Assembly (NCBI GenBank): GCA_910589415.1
Contig: OU342633.1
Location: 52,694,404 to 52,758,403 of the forward strand
Direction of reading: 5' to 3'
Origin: Malachius bipustulatus
Lineage: Eukaryota > Arthropoda > Insecta > Coleoptera > Melyridae
Length of the DNA: 64,000 nt
The translations under genes were made by a program, and so were the position numbers. Below the pieces are notes generated by a model. The model was given only the letters and a program-made list of their open reading frames with translations. It did not search any database and was not told the origin of the DNA. Positions 33,935 through 46,384 of the stretch are shown piece after piece (position 1 is the stretch's first letter; every line of letters starts with the position of its first letter).

Positions 33935-34245
33935 TATTTTCAATATGGCGGTCGTACTGGTAGATATCTCGAGTGGAGTGACATATGGAGGTCTCATTCT
34001 TATCTTTTACATCACGAAACAATTACCTTTTTTTGTTGGAGGCTAGGTTATCGATTATATGTAGCCTAATTCTAATATGGCGGCCGTGAGAATCTTTTTC
34101 GCAGCTTTCTCGTGAACGTTTACAGCGAGGTTTACAGGGAGATATCTCGAGTTTGGTGTCATATGAAAGGTCTTTTTCTTATCTTTTTCATCAGCTAAAA
34201 ATATATTTAGATCTATTTTTTTATTTGGTCATAGCTGGTTGATTG
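33935..34245 (+). repeat. Repeat family R2 (ATATGGCGGC...GATATCTCGAG), two units
   Basis: Two related units: AATATGGCGGTCGT...GATATCTCGAGTGGAGTGAC (33942-34015) and AATATGGCGGCCGT...GATATCTCGAGTTTGGTGTC (34074-34190), each followed by ATATG(A/G)...AGGTCT and TCTTATCTTTT. Related copies lie at 58,870-59,100 and 61,490-61,810. Identity of the element is unknown. Confidence 0.65.
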
Positions 34246-34249
34246 TGTG

Positions 34250-34980
34250 TATGATATGCGAGACATATTATATTTCGTCATTGATTTTATACGTAAAATA
34301 TGCAAGAGACCATATGACCGGTAATCTGCATATGTGCACGGTCCAGGTAAATTTATTCCGGAAGTAGTGGTTTGTAAAGTCCTGGGCGTATATCCGGATT
34401 ATAATCCGAGATTAATAAATAACTATCACATAATACATAGGGTTCTCTTTCCCTGGGGGAGTGGAAGTACAAGTAGGAATGTACCGGTAGAGCGGTTGCT
34501 GCTGGTTATACGGTTAATTACAGTCTTGTTAATATGCTCCGGAACGGCTAGAGTTACCTACGTATTAGCCTGCTACATCGAGCATCTTCTCCCATAATCT
34601 GGTTAGACAGCGTTGCAGTGCACAAACGAAATGGAGTTGTTACGGGATTTTAATTTAATTGACAAATAATTTGACAGGGCCAAGAATGAGGACTAAATTT
34701 GACATTTGATGTTTCTTCGCATTCTTCTTAATGTTATTTCATGGTGAGAATCAAATATAATCGCGTGACAGATCTAGATCTATGTTGCCAAATTTCATAC
34801 AACAGACGATTTCGACTGGGTTAATTATTAACAAAAATTATTGACTAGAAGACTTCCTTGGGTGAAGTCTAAAGTGTCAGGTACCTATTGTTTTTTGAAA
34901 TGTATCATAAAACCTGGAACCAAGCAAAGCTTCTAGTCCAGGTGTTATATAATACTTTAGAAATGTGGCAGTGTAACGAC
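34250..34980. other. Intergenic, no feature
   Basis: An 87-codon frame at 34334-34597 has no recognisable motif. Nothing else supported. Confidence 0.35.
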
Positions 34981-34989
34981 GACCAAAAA

Positions 34990-35900
34990 TATATAACTTG
35001 AGGTGATGGTGGTAAAAACTGGAAACCAAATTCAATTTACTAAGAAAATTCAGGCATTTCATGTATTTACTTTATCTAAAAAATTGTTTGTTAAGCCACG
35101 TAACTTTGGACTCGACGTCCTGTCGTGGTGTTCCCTGATGAATCAACCTAAAACGCGATTCAAAATGAACGTGAATCAATATTTCCGGTCGTGTACCGCT
35201 TCCGGGGCTTCACCGGGACTTCCCTGCAGTATGTCTGCAGCCTCAATGGAAAAAGTTTCTCATTTAATTATGACAATGGAGGGAAAGAAGGAATTACGGT
35301 GGAAGAGGCAACAGGGTCTTAAAATTAAATAATAATTATAATTCACTGGAATTTTAATATCGATTCCACGAACTCACTGTGTATAGTCTCATAAAGCGAC
35401 TTTCGGGAATGAAAATACGATGAACAGGAGCACGAAAATGCATCGCATTAATTAAAATTAAAGACCTACAGCGGCCATATTTATTTATAATAACGAACAC
35501 GATTTTCGGTTTATAATAATTATGCGCGCGACTGAGTCTGGCGGTTGTTTCCTAAACGTTCCGGCCTAACGGTAGTGCTATGAACGTGCTTCGCCAGGAT
35601 TTTCTTCCCGGATAACTTTCCTTGCAATATTTAATTGCGAAAAGGAATTAACATAATTGATTCCCCCTCCTATCAAGTTTCACTTATACTTCAATAATTA
35701 AAAACAAACAAGACTTTCACAATATTGCAACGTTCAGAATCTTTATGACTACCATCATTAATTTATATTCCAGATATTCATAAATCCAAATTACAATTAG
35801 AGACAACTAATCTTTGAGCGCCGCTTATAATACCCCTATAAGCTCAGGTAGCAGAGCAACGTCAGTTTTTGGTGTTCTGTGACGTGCGTGAGCATGACGT
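34990..35900 (+). repeat. Inverted-duplicate element, copy 1, with open frame 35003-35332
   Basis: About 0.9 kb matches the reverse complement of 55,340-56,215 with moderate divergence. Both copies contain a frame whose shared parts include FTLS, FVK, DVxSW, CSLMNQxK and a C-terminus HLIMTMEGKxELxxKR, then GLKIK and stop. In this copy a 2-nt insertion after MNQPK and a compensating change shift the middle of the frame. The protein is unrecognised. It may be a decayed transposon ORF. The copy also ends in an ACGTC-rich patch (35,880-35,905). Confidence 0.7.
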
Positions 35901-36164
35901 CACGCATTTTCAGTGAATTCAATCAACGTAGCAAGTAACAGTGAGTTCTCGATCTTCGTCAAACTCAATTCAATACAAATGAAATGGCTTTATTTGAGTC
36001 TAATTAACATTTTCGTCCTTGCCAGGGAGATCTTTTAAACAGCCAACGTATCCTAACCACCGGACCCCGGACTTGGGATCTCTCCAACTAAATATGCGGG
36101 TAGCCTCCTTAACCGGACCTCGTTACCTTCCGTGCAAACGGCTCACTAACAAGACCCATTTTAT

Positions 36165-36354
36165 CTTAAAGTCGTTCAGTTTTTTGGTCACGTGATTCGC
36201 AGGGATGGAGATAACCTGGAGAGACTAATCGTGCCTAAAAATGTTCCTAGAAAGAGAGCAATTGCCAACCAGATGGACTGATCAGGTGAAACAAAGTACG
36301 GGCCGCTCATTGTGTGAAGCTTTTCGGGATGCAGAGGACAGACTAACTTGAGAC
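36165..36354 (+). pseudogene. 3' fragment of an RTE-type LINE
   Basis: Translates in two frames to FFGHVIRRDGDNLERLIVPK, then, after a frameshift near 36263, TRWTDQVKQSTGRSLCEAFR with DAEDRL and stop. Known: the FGHVxRxxxxxLE...RWxDxVKxxTGRS pattern is found at the C-terminus of many RTE/BovB-like and related reverse transcriptases. Only the tail remains. Confidence 0.7.
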
Positions 36355-36574
36355 TACTCCTTCCTCATTTGTGTGATGCTTATAATATCTTCCATCTACG
36401 AGTATTTTCTAGTGTAAATCGCAGGTGTTTAGAATAATCCAGAGTTCGTTATTATTACAGTCTTGCACATCCAGATAGCCGATCTAGTAGCATGTAGTAT
36501 CGCTTCTGGTCTTATCGCTTTCTATAGGAACGATCGTTAGCCATTATAACTTGCATGGTCTTGAATACGTCTCG

Positions 36575-37397
36575 AACTTGATCTGAATTCCCGGAACAGA
36601 TCAAATTTACTCATTCATCTGATGCCGACGAATTCTTATTCTATTTATACCCGCTACTTTTTATATAAATCAATCTTTATTAATTCTTTCAACAAAAAAG
36701 AATCAAAAAACGTTTATTGTACCCTCTAAGTATATTGGAAAACCATCAAGCACTAGCCGTTATAAGCACTATTATATAGGCTCTAGCTCTAGCAACAAGA
36801 ACAAGCAGCAAGAAATTCAGCTCCAGGTCATTAGCATATAGCGGACTTTTTTCTTGAAATTATAAACCCCTAAAGGTGCGTCTGCATCTTTAGAAAATGG
36901 AGATATAATGACCCGAAGTCAAGCAGCGTAGTCGCGACGCGACAACTCCGCTCGAATTCATCCCTTCGCGTTTCAATCTGGTAAAATCGATCCCATAATT
37001 CCGTCATTACGCCGTTATATGTGAACACATTAGCTTAGTTTTAAAGCCATCTCCAAGCATCCACCGGCTGTGTAGCAACTAGCAACACTGTCGGGCGGGA
37101 ACAAAAAGCTGCATCCCTTCATCCCTTGATCCGTTTGAGAAGGTTATCCCGTTGTCGGAAGATCTCATTCATTATGAGTCACTATGTAACATCTCACGTC
37201 TGTCCCTATCCAAGAAAGGGATATCAGGATTAATGTAATTTCCTGCTGCTTTGATACTACTTAAGTACTCTAGTGCTAGTGCTGTTATTGAATATTTTAA
37301 AGCTTCATATTATAGCGGTGATAAATATAGAATAGAAGTTTGTCGGCATCAGATGAATGAGTAAATCTTATCTGTTCCGAAACCCGGTTCGATGTTA
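36575..37397. mobile_element. ~820-bp segment with ~70-bp inverted ends
   Basis: GGAACAGATCAAATTTACTC, running on through ATTCATCTGATGCCGACGAA, near 36592-36635 is inverted at about 37335-37378. Identity outside this core declines. The interior has no recognisable ORF. Probably a non-autonomous DNA transposon, or two inverted copies of a short repeat. Confidence 0.6.
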
Positions 37398-37399
37398 AT

Positions 37400-39780
37400 A
37401 GAGTTGTTTCAGGATGAGCTAATAATCATAAACAAAGCGAACCCGACAGAAATAAAGTGATTACAATAGAGGCATGGAGCGAATAAATTATTTGTACCGT
37501 TTTAGGTAATTGCTAATTACAAAACGGAACACAAGTATAGTAACGCGGTTAAATTATTCACGGATGCAATCATGCACGGCGCAGTGGAGTTTGCACCCAT
37601 GCAGGGCTCCGTTCCAGGGGAACACAGCATACAACATGGGCCGGGAACGGGTCTCATCGATCAACGTATTACCAAGTAAATGAGGCCCGAGCCTGGGGAC
37701 ATGCATCGAATATCGCATCGATTGTCCAGAATTCCCATATCAATTCGTCGGGATCGGGAGGGGCTCGGATGAAATTCCCGCTTCAAGTGGGACTAAATAA
37801 ATTGACGGCACGCGTCGGTCGACAGAAATGACGGGAAACGGGAACGCGAAATGAAAGGGGAGCTTTGCGGACGAATATTTGAACACAATATCAAATAATT
37901 AATCTCACACATCGCACTCTTAGAATTTTCTACAACTAGTGCCAGGTTTCCAAAATCTACTCGATTTTCTCTTCATCTATCGGGGGATAGAAGAGTAAGT
38001 CTGGCAAAACCGCTGAGTGTTTTTTTATTACTTACTCCCAGGCGTTGGTCGCCATATCTTGAATTTAGGTGGTTTGTAATTTAAGTAAGTCTTTTTCCCC
38101 TAAAAAGGAATTTGAACGCAACACCTATACAAGGGAAAATTTTATCAGTCGGATATCGAGAAGATAATAAGATAGATTGAGAGGGAAGCAGGCGCGGCAG
38201 TAAATGTTGGTAGAAGACAAAGGGGGCTAAAATACCAGGCCGTATAAGTATAAGTACATGTTCCATGGTTTGTTAACTTAAATAAATCTGTACTCCCCAA
38301 TTGATCAAGGCTTACATTGCATTTCAATGTTTCATTCGGTTGGGCGGGTTATTCTGTGTACCGTTACCAGTTTGATTACCCTCACTAGGTTTAATCTAAA
38401 ACTTCAAGATTCAATATACCCTGTATAATAATCAGTTTAATGGATTAAAATGATGGTGTTCATGAATAACGTGTCATAAATATATAAACCCTTCAAAAGT
38501 GCTGACCGGGATTTATACGACGGGACGGATAATCCTTGGAAAGTTTACCTGGATTTTGCGTGTCAATATTCGGACATTTTCAGCAGGATCCTTTATCCCG
38601 CTGTGATATCCCTTATCATCCCTTATCCTCGCTGACGATTATCTGAATATAAAGCCGGGTTTAGATTCATTTCCTTCCATTTATGAGACGTTCCGAGTGA
38701 TGAGATGGCGTTTTCAATGTTCCAGGATCACTAGCGTCATTGATTTAAGGTTGAAACATTTAAAACTTCGCTCTTACCAACATTACTCTGGCAAAATTCA
38801 AGACCCTGTATCTATTTATTTTATTTTATTGTAATTTAATAATTATTTATGTAATTAAACCGTGAGGACTGAGGACAAATGAAATGGGAAGATCTTTTAC
38901 AATCAAAGAAGATGCCTTATAAAGTGGCGCCCAACGTGGGCCGCATTTTAAGCATTCCTTGGCTAGCTCAGCATATACCGTTACGTATTTTATTGTTTAA
39001 CATTCTTATATTCCTCGCATGTTGAAAAGGCAAAAAGGCACATTGAAGCTTATCAAGGATTCATTAAATCTAAATGTAATTAACATTCTGTCCTGATATT
39101 TTCAACCCCTTGTATTTTTTAACGCGAGATAAAGTAGGGTCTTATTATCAGGGTGAAACAACCCAACTAAAATTAGCCTTTGAAATTCCTCGAAGGCAAT
39201 TCGGGAGATACGATGCCTCTATACCGGGGGGCTCACATCAAGTTAACTCCTTTCACTCAACATTTACAAGATGTCACCATCATCATCACCATCACCACGA
39301 TCTTCAATCAAAAATTCCAGTGACTTGTTACGAAGTTGCCAAGACAACATCAATCAAAATTTGACAACAAAAATTGTTTAACCGATCCACCCTGTATATA
39401 ATACTAGCGTGACGACACTTTTCTCCACTTAAAAAGCACCGTTCCTTATCCCAGTCCTGGTCCTTCAATGAGATCGGGAAGAGCGTAACGGACAAGATAA
39501 ATCTCTTAGTGGGGATCGAGGGGGCAACTCCCTGGGGTGTCACCTGCAACAGGCTCCTCAAGTTTCACCATCCATCACTACGTTCTCGAGGACCGAGGGG
39601 GTGAAATGGGGGTATATTGAGGGCTGATGGGATCCCTGCATGAGTTGGGGTTGAAGTTCTTAGCATCGATATTGTTGGACAGTCTTAGCAGGGGGATATA
39701 CACATAAAGAAATTAATGAGGTGTTTAGAGTCCTTAGTGTTTAGTGATTTTTCATGATTTCTAAATTTTCAAGCTACCTA
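37400..39780. other. Intergenic with transposon scraps
   Basis: CCCTGTATA termini at about 38418 and 39390 mark ends of old TACAGGGTG-type repeats. A (CATCAC)n tract lies at 39274-39300. No gene supported. Confidence 0.45.
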
Positions 39781-39801
39781 TTTCTATCATTTTTACCAAT
39801 A

Positions 39802-39822
39802 AGATCCGGCTCGAAGGAGCAT
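39802..39822 (-). repeat. tRNA-Tyr 3'-end-like sequence (primer-site remnant) 1
   Basis: ATCCGGCTCGAAGGAGCATA on the plus strand resembles the T-arm and acceptor end of insect tRNA-Tyr plus CCA (one mismatch in CCA). On the minus strand it reads like an LTR-element primer-binding site. See the copies at 39950, 41724 and 58144. Confidence 0.5.
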
Positions 39823-39949
39823 AAAATGAGTCAAAAAGACTAAATCGTAGGTTGAAGCGACCGAAACGAATCGATTAGTCTCTGTTTTTAAGTGATGACG
39901 TCATTTAAACGTCCAGAAAAACACTATTTTTATTATGCAAATTTACAAG

Positions 39950-39973
39950 ATCCGGCTCGAAGGACGATAAATT
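39950..39973 (-). repeat. tRNA-Tyr 3'-end-like sequence (primer-site remnant) 2
   Basis: ATCCGGCTCGAAGGACGATA, 148 bp from the previous copy and in the same orientation. Confidence 0.5.
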
Positions 39974-39979
39974 CTTGTC

Positions 39980-42500
39980 ACAAATCGACAAACTTATACT
40001 CCTTAATTTCATTTTTTTATCGTTCTGTCTAGAAATCAGGAATTGATAAATTAATAATAAAAGTTGTAGAATAAGCTGAAAAGTGATAGTTCACTGCTAA
40101 GGATAATCAATAGCAATCAATATATTATGTCGATTTTCTGTATTCTGCTGCTGTTACTGACACCTTTCATCCAATTACCGGCATTAATTAACTAACAAGC
40201 TACTCATCTAATCAATCCACCAACGAAATGCAAAAGATAATTATTAAATACGTGGTACTTTGATGAGCTCAAAATTCCATTTGAAATACAAATAAACAAA
40301 TAATAATTACAAAACATAAAGCAAACATCATACATTATTCAGGAGCGCTGAAAAGCTGGAAGGCTAAAAGCGCGGGACTCAGCGGAATTACTTCAAGGGA
40401 GACGCTGAGCTTCGGGACGTTTAATCGATATCCCTTAAATCTTATGAGGGAGATGACCCCCGGTTTCAAAGAAAATAAATTCCTATATGTAAATAAGCAA
40501 ATGGAGCAGATAAATTAATAATTTATGAGCCTCCTTTATTTCTGAAAAGATACCCAACTACTCTCCTCTTTGCGCATCAGGTAGCGGAGGAAAGTTCCTG
40601 AAATAATATTTATATTAGCTTACTCCTGCTTTGACTTTTCTGTAGTTTTAAATTATCCTTCGATTAATTTTTTTCTTCTTTATTGGTTTTAGACATTAAA
40701 TTGAATAATAATTATTGTTGGTGTCGCAACGTCCTGCGCAAGAGACACCAACACAAGATCGACTGTAATAGGAACCACCGAAAAGAACCACTTTCTAATA
40801 CACACCCGCTGTCCTAGCTGTTGGAATAGTATAAATAAATAAAATAGAACTCTCAGCTGCGACCATTCTTTCTGGTTGTAGCGTTTTTAAATTCTGGCGC
40901 GTTTAGCACTAATGAGCACCAGTTCTCCCAGCTACACCACGATTTTATTACAGCTGATTCGCCTATGTGATTTTTTTTTCTGATTTTCACCTTCAAATAC
41001 TCTTCGTAAAGTTCGAATTTCACTACCTTCACTTTCATTTGCTGGTTTAGAGAGTAAGTAAATATTTTTGCCCCCTTTTCTGCACTTCATATCAAATCGA
41101 CTGTATTTACCAGATCAATGATTATTATATCAATTAGGAAAGTAAATTAGCTAAATGACAGGACACTTATTTATCTACGCAGAATTATCGTAACCACATT
41201 AATAATAAAATAATCATTAATGACTTGTGATAATTATTGCGTGATTGACAAGTCTGTTTGCGTTGCTGAGTGCCCGTTTGGAATATTTTTTCAGCTGCGT
41301 TGTATTCCCTGTACTCCCTGATCTGTATATCAATAAACATGAGGATTCGTTTTGCGTTTTCCATTTTTCATCCTTAAAAATGCGCCTGGGAATTTACGGA
41401 TGTTATGGTGGCTGGAAGATTTAATGCCCCCCTTTTAAGGGTAGGTTCATCAAGAATTGTTTATCTTGAAAAAATCCTCTTACAGGCAAATCCGTTCGAT
41501 CATAAACCGCAATGGGGAGCATTTATTTGCCCTTCCCTTTATTCAAAATATTGACCTTTACATAAAAGCAGAAAAATTCTACTTACACTTGATACTCGGG
41601 ATAGATCCTTTTTTGCCAATTGAAAGCTTTTTCACTTTTTCTTAAACACAAAGAATTTTTATTAATAATCTTTAAAAAAACAAGTTCAAACGGTTACTTC
41701 CAATTGTGGAATCAAATAAGGTAAAATCAGGCTCGAAGGACCATAAGTTTTTTTGTTATCTCAGGCAGATCGAATAAAACAACACCCCTATTACGCCTTA
41801 AACCGAAATATTTCGCAAAAGAGATCGCTTCTCCCATACGCTACAACCTCCAGCGTCTGGAATCAATTATCCAGCGTCGTTCGTGAATTTTCATATATGA
41901 ACAAATCTGCTTCGAAAAATAAAGCACTTCGAAAAAGCTTAGTCAGCCTCCTTCTGGACTCATCATTGTACCATATCGGAAAGGTCTTGCCGACTGCTAC
42001 TACTGCCTGCCAATCAGTCAATCAGTCAATTGGATTTCAGTAACTTGAAAGACTCAGAGACATCTATTATCGATGACGGAACTAACTAACTGATGCGATT
42101 GCAGCTCACTTGAGACAAAACTCCTCGGTTTTTAGGATTTAACAAGTCTCTGTTGGCAAATCTTCGAGCTAGTAATTAGGATAATAAGAAAAAAAAAAAT
42201 GAGTGGGTTTAGACTCGTTTACATCTACAGCTCCATGGCAATTACGCAACAAACAAAGCGATCCAAATATGAATACATACGTACAGCTGTTTTGTCCTCC
42301 TTAGTCCGAACTCTTCAACCTGCCATATCAGACTGGTGGATGTATTTCTCTGTCTGTCTCGGAACTAATATTTTCTTGTTTAATATTGTTACATCGCGGG
42401 AAAGTGACTGGTGATATGAAGCGGAGACGGTCATTATGGCAGCGCGTGAGATCCGCGCCCTCGAGGATATCTGGTCATTTTTGGTGCAGCTTCCTCTTCT
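39980..42500. other. Intergenic, AT-rich
   Basis: A short hairpin TGTTGGTGTC...GACACCAACA lies at about 40718-40752. No gene supported. Frames at 41753-42043 and 42199-42414 have no recognisable motifs. Confidence 0.4.
41724..41745 (-). repeat. tRNA-Tyr 3'-end-like sequence (primer-site remnant) 3
   Basis: ATCAGGCTCGAAGGACCATA, with an intact CCA-equivalent and one T-arm mismatch. Confidence 0.5.
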
Positions 42501-42519
42501 CCTGTTATAGTAGCCCGGT

Positions 42520-42720
42520 GCTTCGAGGCGTTTATAAGGGAAATTCTCGTCCCCATAAGAGGGAAATTTCGAGAACTAACTGCCACAGGAATAGAAGATT
42601 CGGATTTGCTTAAAGGCATTCCGGAGTTGGTTAGTTCTCGAAGCCATTCTAGAATGCCACCCAGTGTGTATTTAAGCGGAGATAGGAGTAGTGCTATTCG
42701 GTTCAGTGGTGAGTGCAAAA
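42520..42720 (+). repeat. LTR-like repeat copy with TATA and GAA/TTC palindromes
   Basis: Inverted relative to 24,690-25,080 and 54,450-54,790. It holds GTTCTCGAAGCCATTCTAGAATG (heat-shock-element-like GAA/TTC alternation), then TATTTAAG at about 42671 and TTCAGTG ~35 bp on, an arrangement like an arthropod core promoter. Inferred to be a solo LTR or promoter fragment. Confidence 0.45.
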
Positions 42721-42843
42721 GGATCAACCAGCGATAAGGCAAACGATATTTCCCATATTATTACACAAGATATGGGAAAACGGTTTACATGTCCCTAATT
42801 TAATTATTTATGTACTATCCTATGATCTACAAGACATTTTTTA

Positions 42844-42884
42844 TACAGGGTGATGGAAAATCTGATAATTTTCATCACCCTGTA
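42844..42884. repeat. 41-bp minimal TACAGGGTG foldback
   Basis: TACAGGGTGATGGAAAAT is followed after 5 bases by AATTTTCATCACCCTGTA, an almost perfect hairpin whose ends equal those of the large foldback elements. Probably an internally deleted element. Confidence 0.8.
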
Positions 42885-42997
42885 TGTAAATTTCAAGTAG
42901 GTACTAAACTGTGAAAACCATTCTTACTGATATGCAAAAGGTATCCTATTAAAAAAAAATACACAATGATGTATTATAGCGTCAAGGAACACACCCT

Positions 42998-43140
42998 ATA
43001 TAGAAAAGCTTTGGCAGTAGAACATAAATTAAATTAAAAAATTGACCTGTTTCGGTTTTTTATAATTCTACAAAAATATTAGCCGAGAAAATGAACTTGT
43101 TAATTACACATATACTTTGACTCGCCCTGTATAAATGCTT
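42998..43140. repeat. Degenerate CACCCTATA/CGCCCTGTATA-ended segment
   Basis: A CACCCTATATAG at about 43003 and a CGCCCTGTATAAA at about 43123 suggest another decayed member of the same repeat class. Weak. Confidence 0.3.
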
Positions 43141-43363
43141 ATGATAATAATTATTATCTGGTAAATGAATAATCAATTAATTGTCATGTATTAAGTAGTG
43201 ATGTCATTCTAAGAGCCGTATGATTGAACATGGGATGTCGATAAAAAGGGTCACGTGCTCTCGTAAATCGAAATATGGATTCCATTAATACTTTTTACGA
43301 CATTTCTTATTTCGTCCGTCATAATGTCTATTATGTAGCGCGACGTTACGCGTTATTAGATCA

Positions 43364-43675
43364 GTGTCGAGAGAGCCGAGGCTCTTAGATTTATACCCGC
43401 CACTTTACGACTTGGAAAAAGCAGTTTATAGAAAGTTGCGGAGAAAAAGGGCTATGCCATATCGAAGATTTAAAAATAAAAAGAAGATTTATCGTGACAT
43501 AAGTTATGACGATATGGCCAGCGGTGACTTATATATGCGTCCTCAAAAGATACCGCAGCGTTTATTATTTGTAGAGTGGAAAGAGAATCACAAAACATTT
43601 TATTTATTAAATAATGAGTATTGGAGCCAAAATGGCGCGATTTTTAATTATTTGCGACCAATTTCATTGATTTGA
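43364..43675 (+). CDS. Unidentified open frame, 103 codons
   Basis: Lys/Arg/Tyr-rich, including RLLDLYPPLYDLEKAVYRKL and YRDISYDDMASGDLYMR. The composition is more protein-like than most frames here, but no family is recognised and no neighbouring exons were found. It may be part of a decayed element. Confidence 0.25.
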   Translation: MSREPRLLDLYPPLYDLEKAVYRKLRRKRAMPYRRFKNKKKIYRDISYDDMASGDLYMRPQKIPQRLLFVEWKENHKTFYLLNNEYWSQNGAIFNYLRPISLI

Positions 43676-43689
43676 ATTCATGTAATTCG

Positions 43690-46380
43690 ATAAAATTTTA
43701 CTGAAGCGAAAGCGGACGGACGCGTGCACCTACGACGCGAAAAGCTCACCTGTAAATCTACCGTACCTAAATTTGATCTTTTTATCTTTTTGACTGTATA
43801 TTTTTAAACAAAAGCACAAACAGCTTCTAGTAATTTATCTTAACGAAATTCGAGTTTGAAACCAAAAACCAACGAGTATTTCGATCAAAAATACCTACAA
43901 TAAACACCACCATTACCAGTTTTTCTTTATCTGTAGTATTCAACATCGTACTAAAATCATAGCGTGTCGCTCAATTAAACAAGAGTGTTGATTATTAATA
44001 ATTAATTAATAATAAATCTAACATTCCGGCAGTGTCCGATCCCAACATCGCACGCCGCGTGGCGATTTAAATTTCAAAAACTCTCATAACTCCATTCTAG
44101 CAACCCTAGCTACAATCGTCCCCTTATCTTCTACTAAGTAAAACAGAAACAACTGCTGCTCAAGTACAGGTTCATTCATTTGATCGGCTTAATCCGGGAA
44201 ACTACCTAAAAAATAATAACTCCAGCGACATCAACTGTAAGGAAAGTTTCCTTTTTGATTCCTAAAGTACTCTTGCTTAAGAGGGCGAACGGAACATTCC
44301 TTTTGACACACCATAAACCACAAAGTAAGTTAATGCCAACCTCCAGTAGTTAAATTGTGTGGAATCAAGGTTTCTGAATGATAGGGACAACTCCTCTTTG
44401 GAATTTTCACAACTCGGAAAAGAAACAAGATAAATAAGCCTAAGATCGTTTTGTTGCTTTTTAGATCTTGGACTATTACTTTCGCAAACTAAATTTTTTT
44501 TTTCAAAATTAAAAAGTCAACTGGCATCCCACAACCCACAACTTCCCTTCCCTCTTTTCCTTTTAAAGTGGTCTCGTTAGCGTAGAACAATCTGGCTCCT
44601 AACTTGATCTATTTCAAAGCGTCAAAGAAAAATTACCTATTCAAAATTTCGCTACCTTTATCTGCCTTTTCTCATTACCCACACAATTTGGGCCCGCAGT
44701 TTATTTTTTCTCTCTCGCCACCCCCACAAGACGCAAACCAGTACATTTTTGAGCGCCTATCAATAAAGAGCGTGAGCTATATTTAGTGGAAAGTGCAAAG
44801 TAGTGTGCTTGGTGTGTGATGAATAAGCCTGGACTGGCAGGGTCGCCATGTGGTATGCAAGATTTGTGATAATCAGGTATTGTTAGGAAATTTTTTTATT
44901 GGTTTATTGGTTAACACTTAAACACTACATAACGACGGTTGTCTATATCTAATAATTCATCAAATTAATAATTGATTCTCGGATAGAGTGTCCATATATT
45001 ATATATGGTTGGGTCAATGCCAACGCATTGTTTATCCTTAGTCAGCATTACTGCAAGGTTGGTACCGGGCAGGGTTACCGTCTTGTTATTAAACATTATT
45101 TATGTGTGTCAGTATAATATTACAAATACTACTTGTTTTCATAACAAGATAGTTAATTAATTGACTTTAAAAAATTATCCACTTATTGAAAGTAAGATTT
45201 CCTTGCTAATAATCTTAACTGGTCCATGACACACCCATCACAGGTGAATAAATATGGAAGAAGAGTTACTCTAGAAGAGAACCCATGGTGGAAGAGTCTG
45301 ATATAGTAAACGAACTCTGACTTAGCTAAGAGAAGTTTGAAGGACTTTCGTACCTAGTGGAGTCTAGTGTGGAATCGCTATAGTGAAAGAAATACATTCT
45401 AGTGAGCACGCACTTTAATAATAGTAAAAGTGATTATTATTGAGAGAATATATCAATATTGACTGTAAAATAATAATAATAATTATAAAATCCTGTAAAG
45501 TTAATCATGAGAATAAAGTTAGATGTGATAGTTTGAATCGAAAATTAAGGCAAATATTATCCTAGATCGGGTATATAAACGGGTATTATGTACTACCAAC
45601 CAACCAACTACATTAGTAGTAAATTTACCCCGGCTATTATTTTAGTTTGTTTAATTTAAAGTCCCGTTTGGAGTAATGAATTTGAGAAGTTCTCCTGTAA
45701 TTAATTTAACGCCAGCGCTGCCGGACTTAGTCGCGGCGAAACTTCTGCGGGAAATTCAAATTAATTAAAGCTTTTGTAAAAGAGGAACTTTGATAATTAG
45801 TGTTACACCTTTCGAATAAACTGCACGAGTTCCTCGCAGCAGAGAAAGCCCCTCCGTCGGCAGATTAAAAGGGGTCGTTTTGTTCGTTAAATAATTAGAT
45901 GCCCAAATAAACTCTTTATCAAATAACGGAAAAAAGAAGAGGGCTGATTGCGGAGAAGCTGCTGTTTGTAGGATTTATTAATAAACAGAATGGACGAGCT
46001 TTTTTAAAAAAAAAAAAAATGCTTTTATGTAGGTAGGTAGGTACTTACTTCACAGGGGCGATGTTAACTTTTCTAATTATTACTCTGGCTGGAGTTTATA
46101 ATTAAAAATCTTCGTGTTAAACATTGTGGCAGGTCTTTGTGTGAAGAGACGGTTCATTAAGTAGTTACTAATTTCTTATTAAGATTTCTTCTCGTAGCTA
46201 TAAACAAGAAACGGGAGTTGAAATATGCGCAGAATTTCTACGTTTAATAACCTACAACGTAAGCAACGGTTAATTGAAACTCGAGCTTCCCGTTTTAGTT
46301 CACGAAAAATCGATTTTTGATAATTTCTCTGTTTCTCCATTAAATCGTACATGTCTAAACGATCGTAGTATAAAATTGTT
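43690..46380. other. Intergenic, AT-rich
   Basis: (GTAG)n tract at about 46031-46044. No gene supported. Confidence 0.4.
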
Positions 46381-46384
46381 TCAC

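Noticed and set aside
39270..39300. Poly-His frame from (CAT/CAC)n
   Set aside because: Simple repeat in a short frame without other coding evidence.
40718..40752. Short hairpin TGTTGGTGTC...GACACCAACA as a microRNA
   Set aside because: The stem is only ~10 bp, too short for a pre-miRNA.
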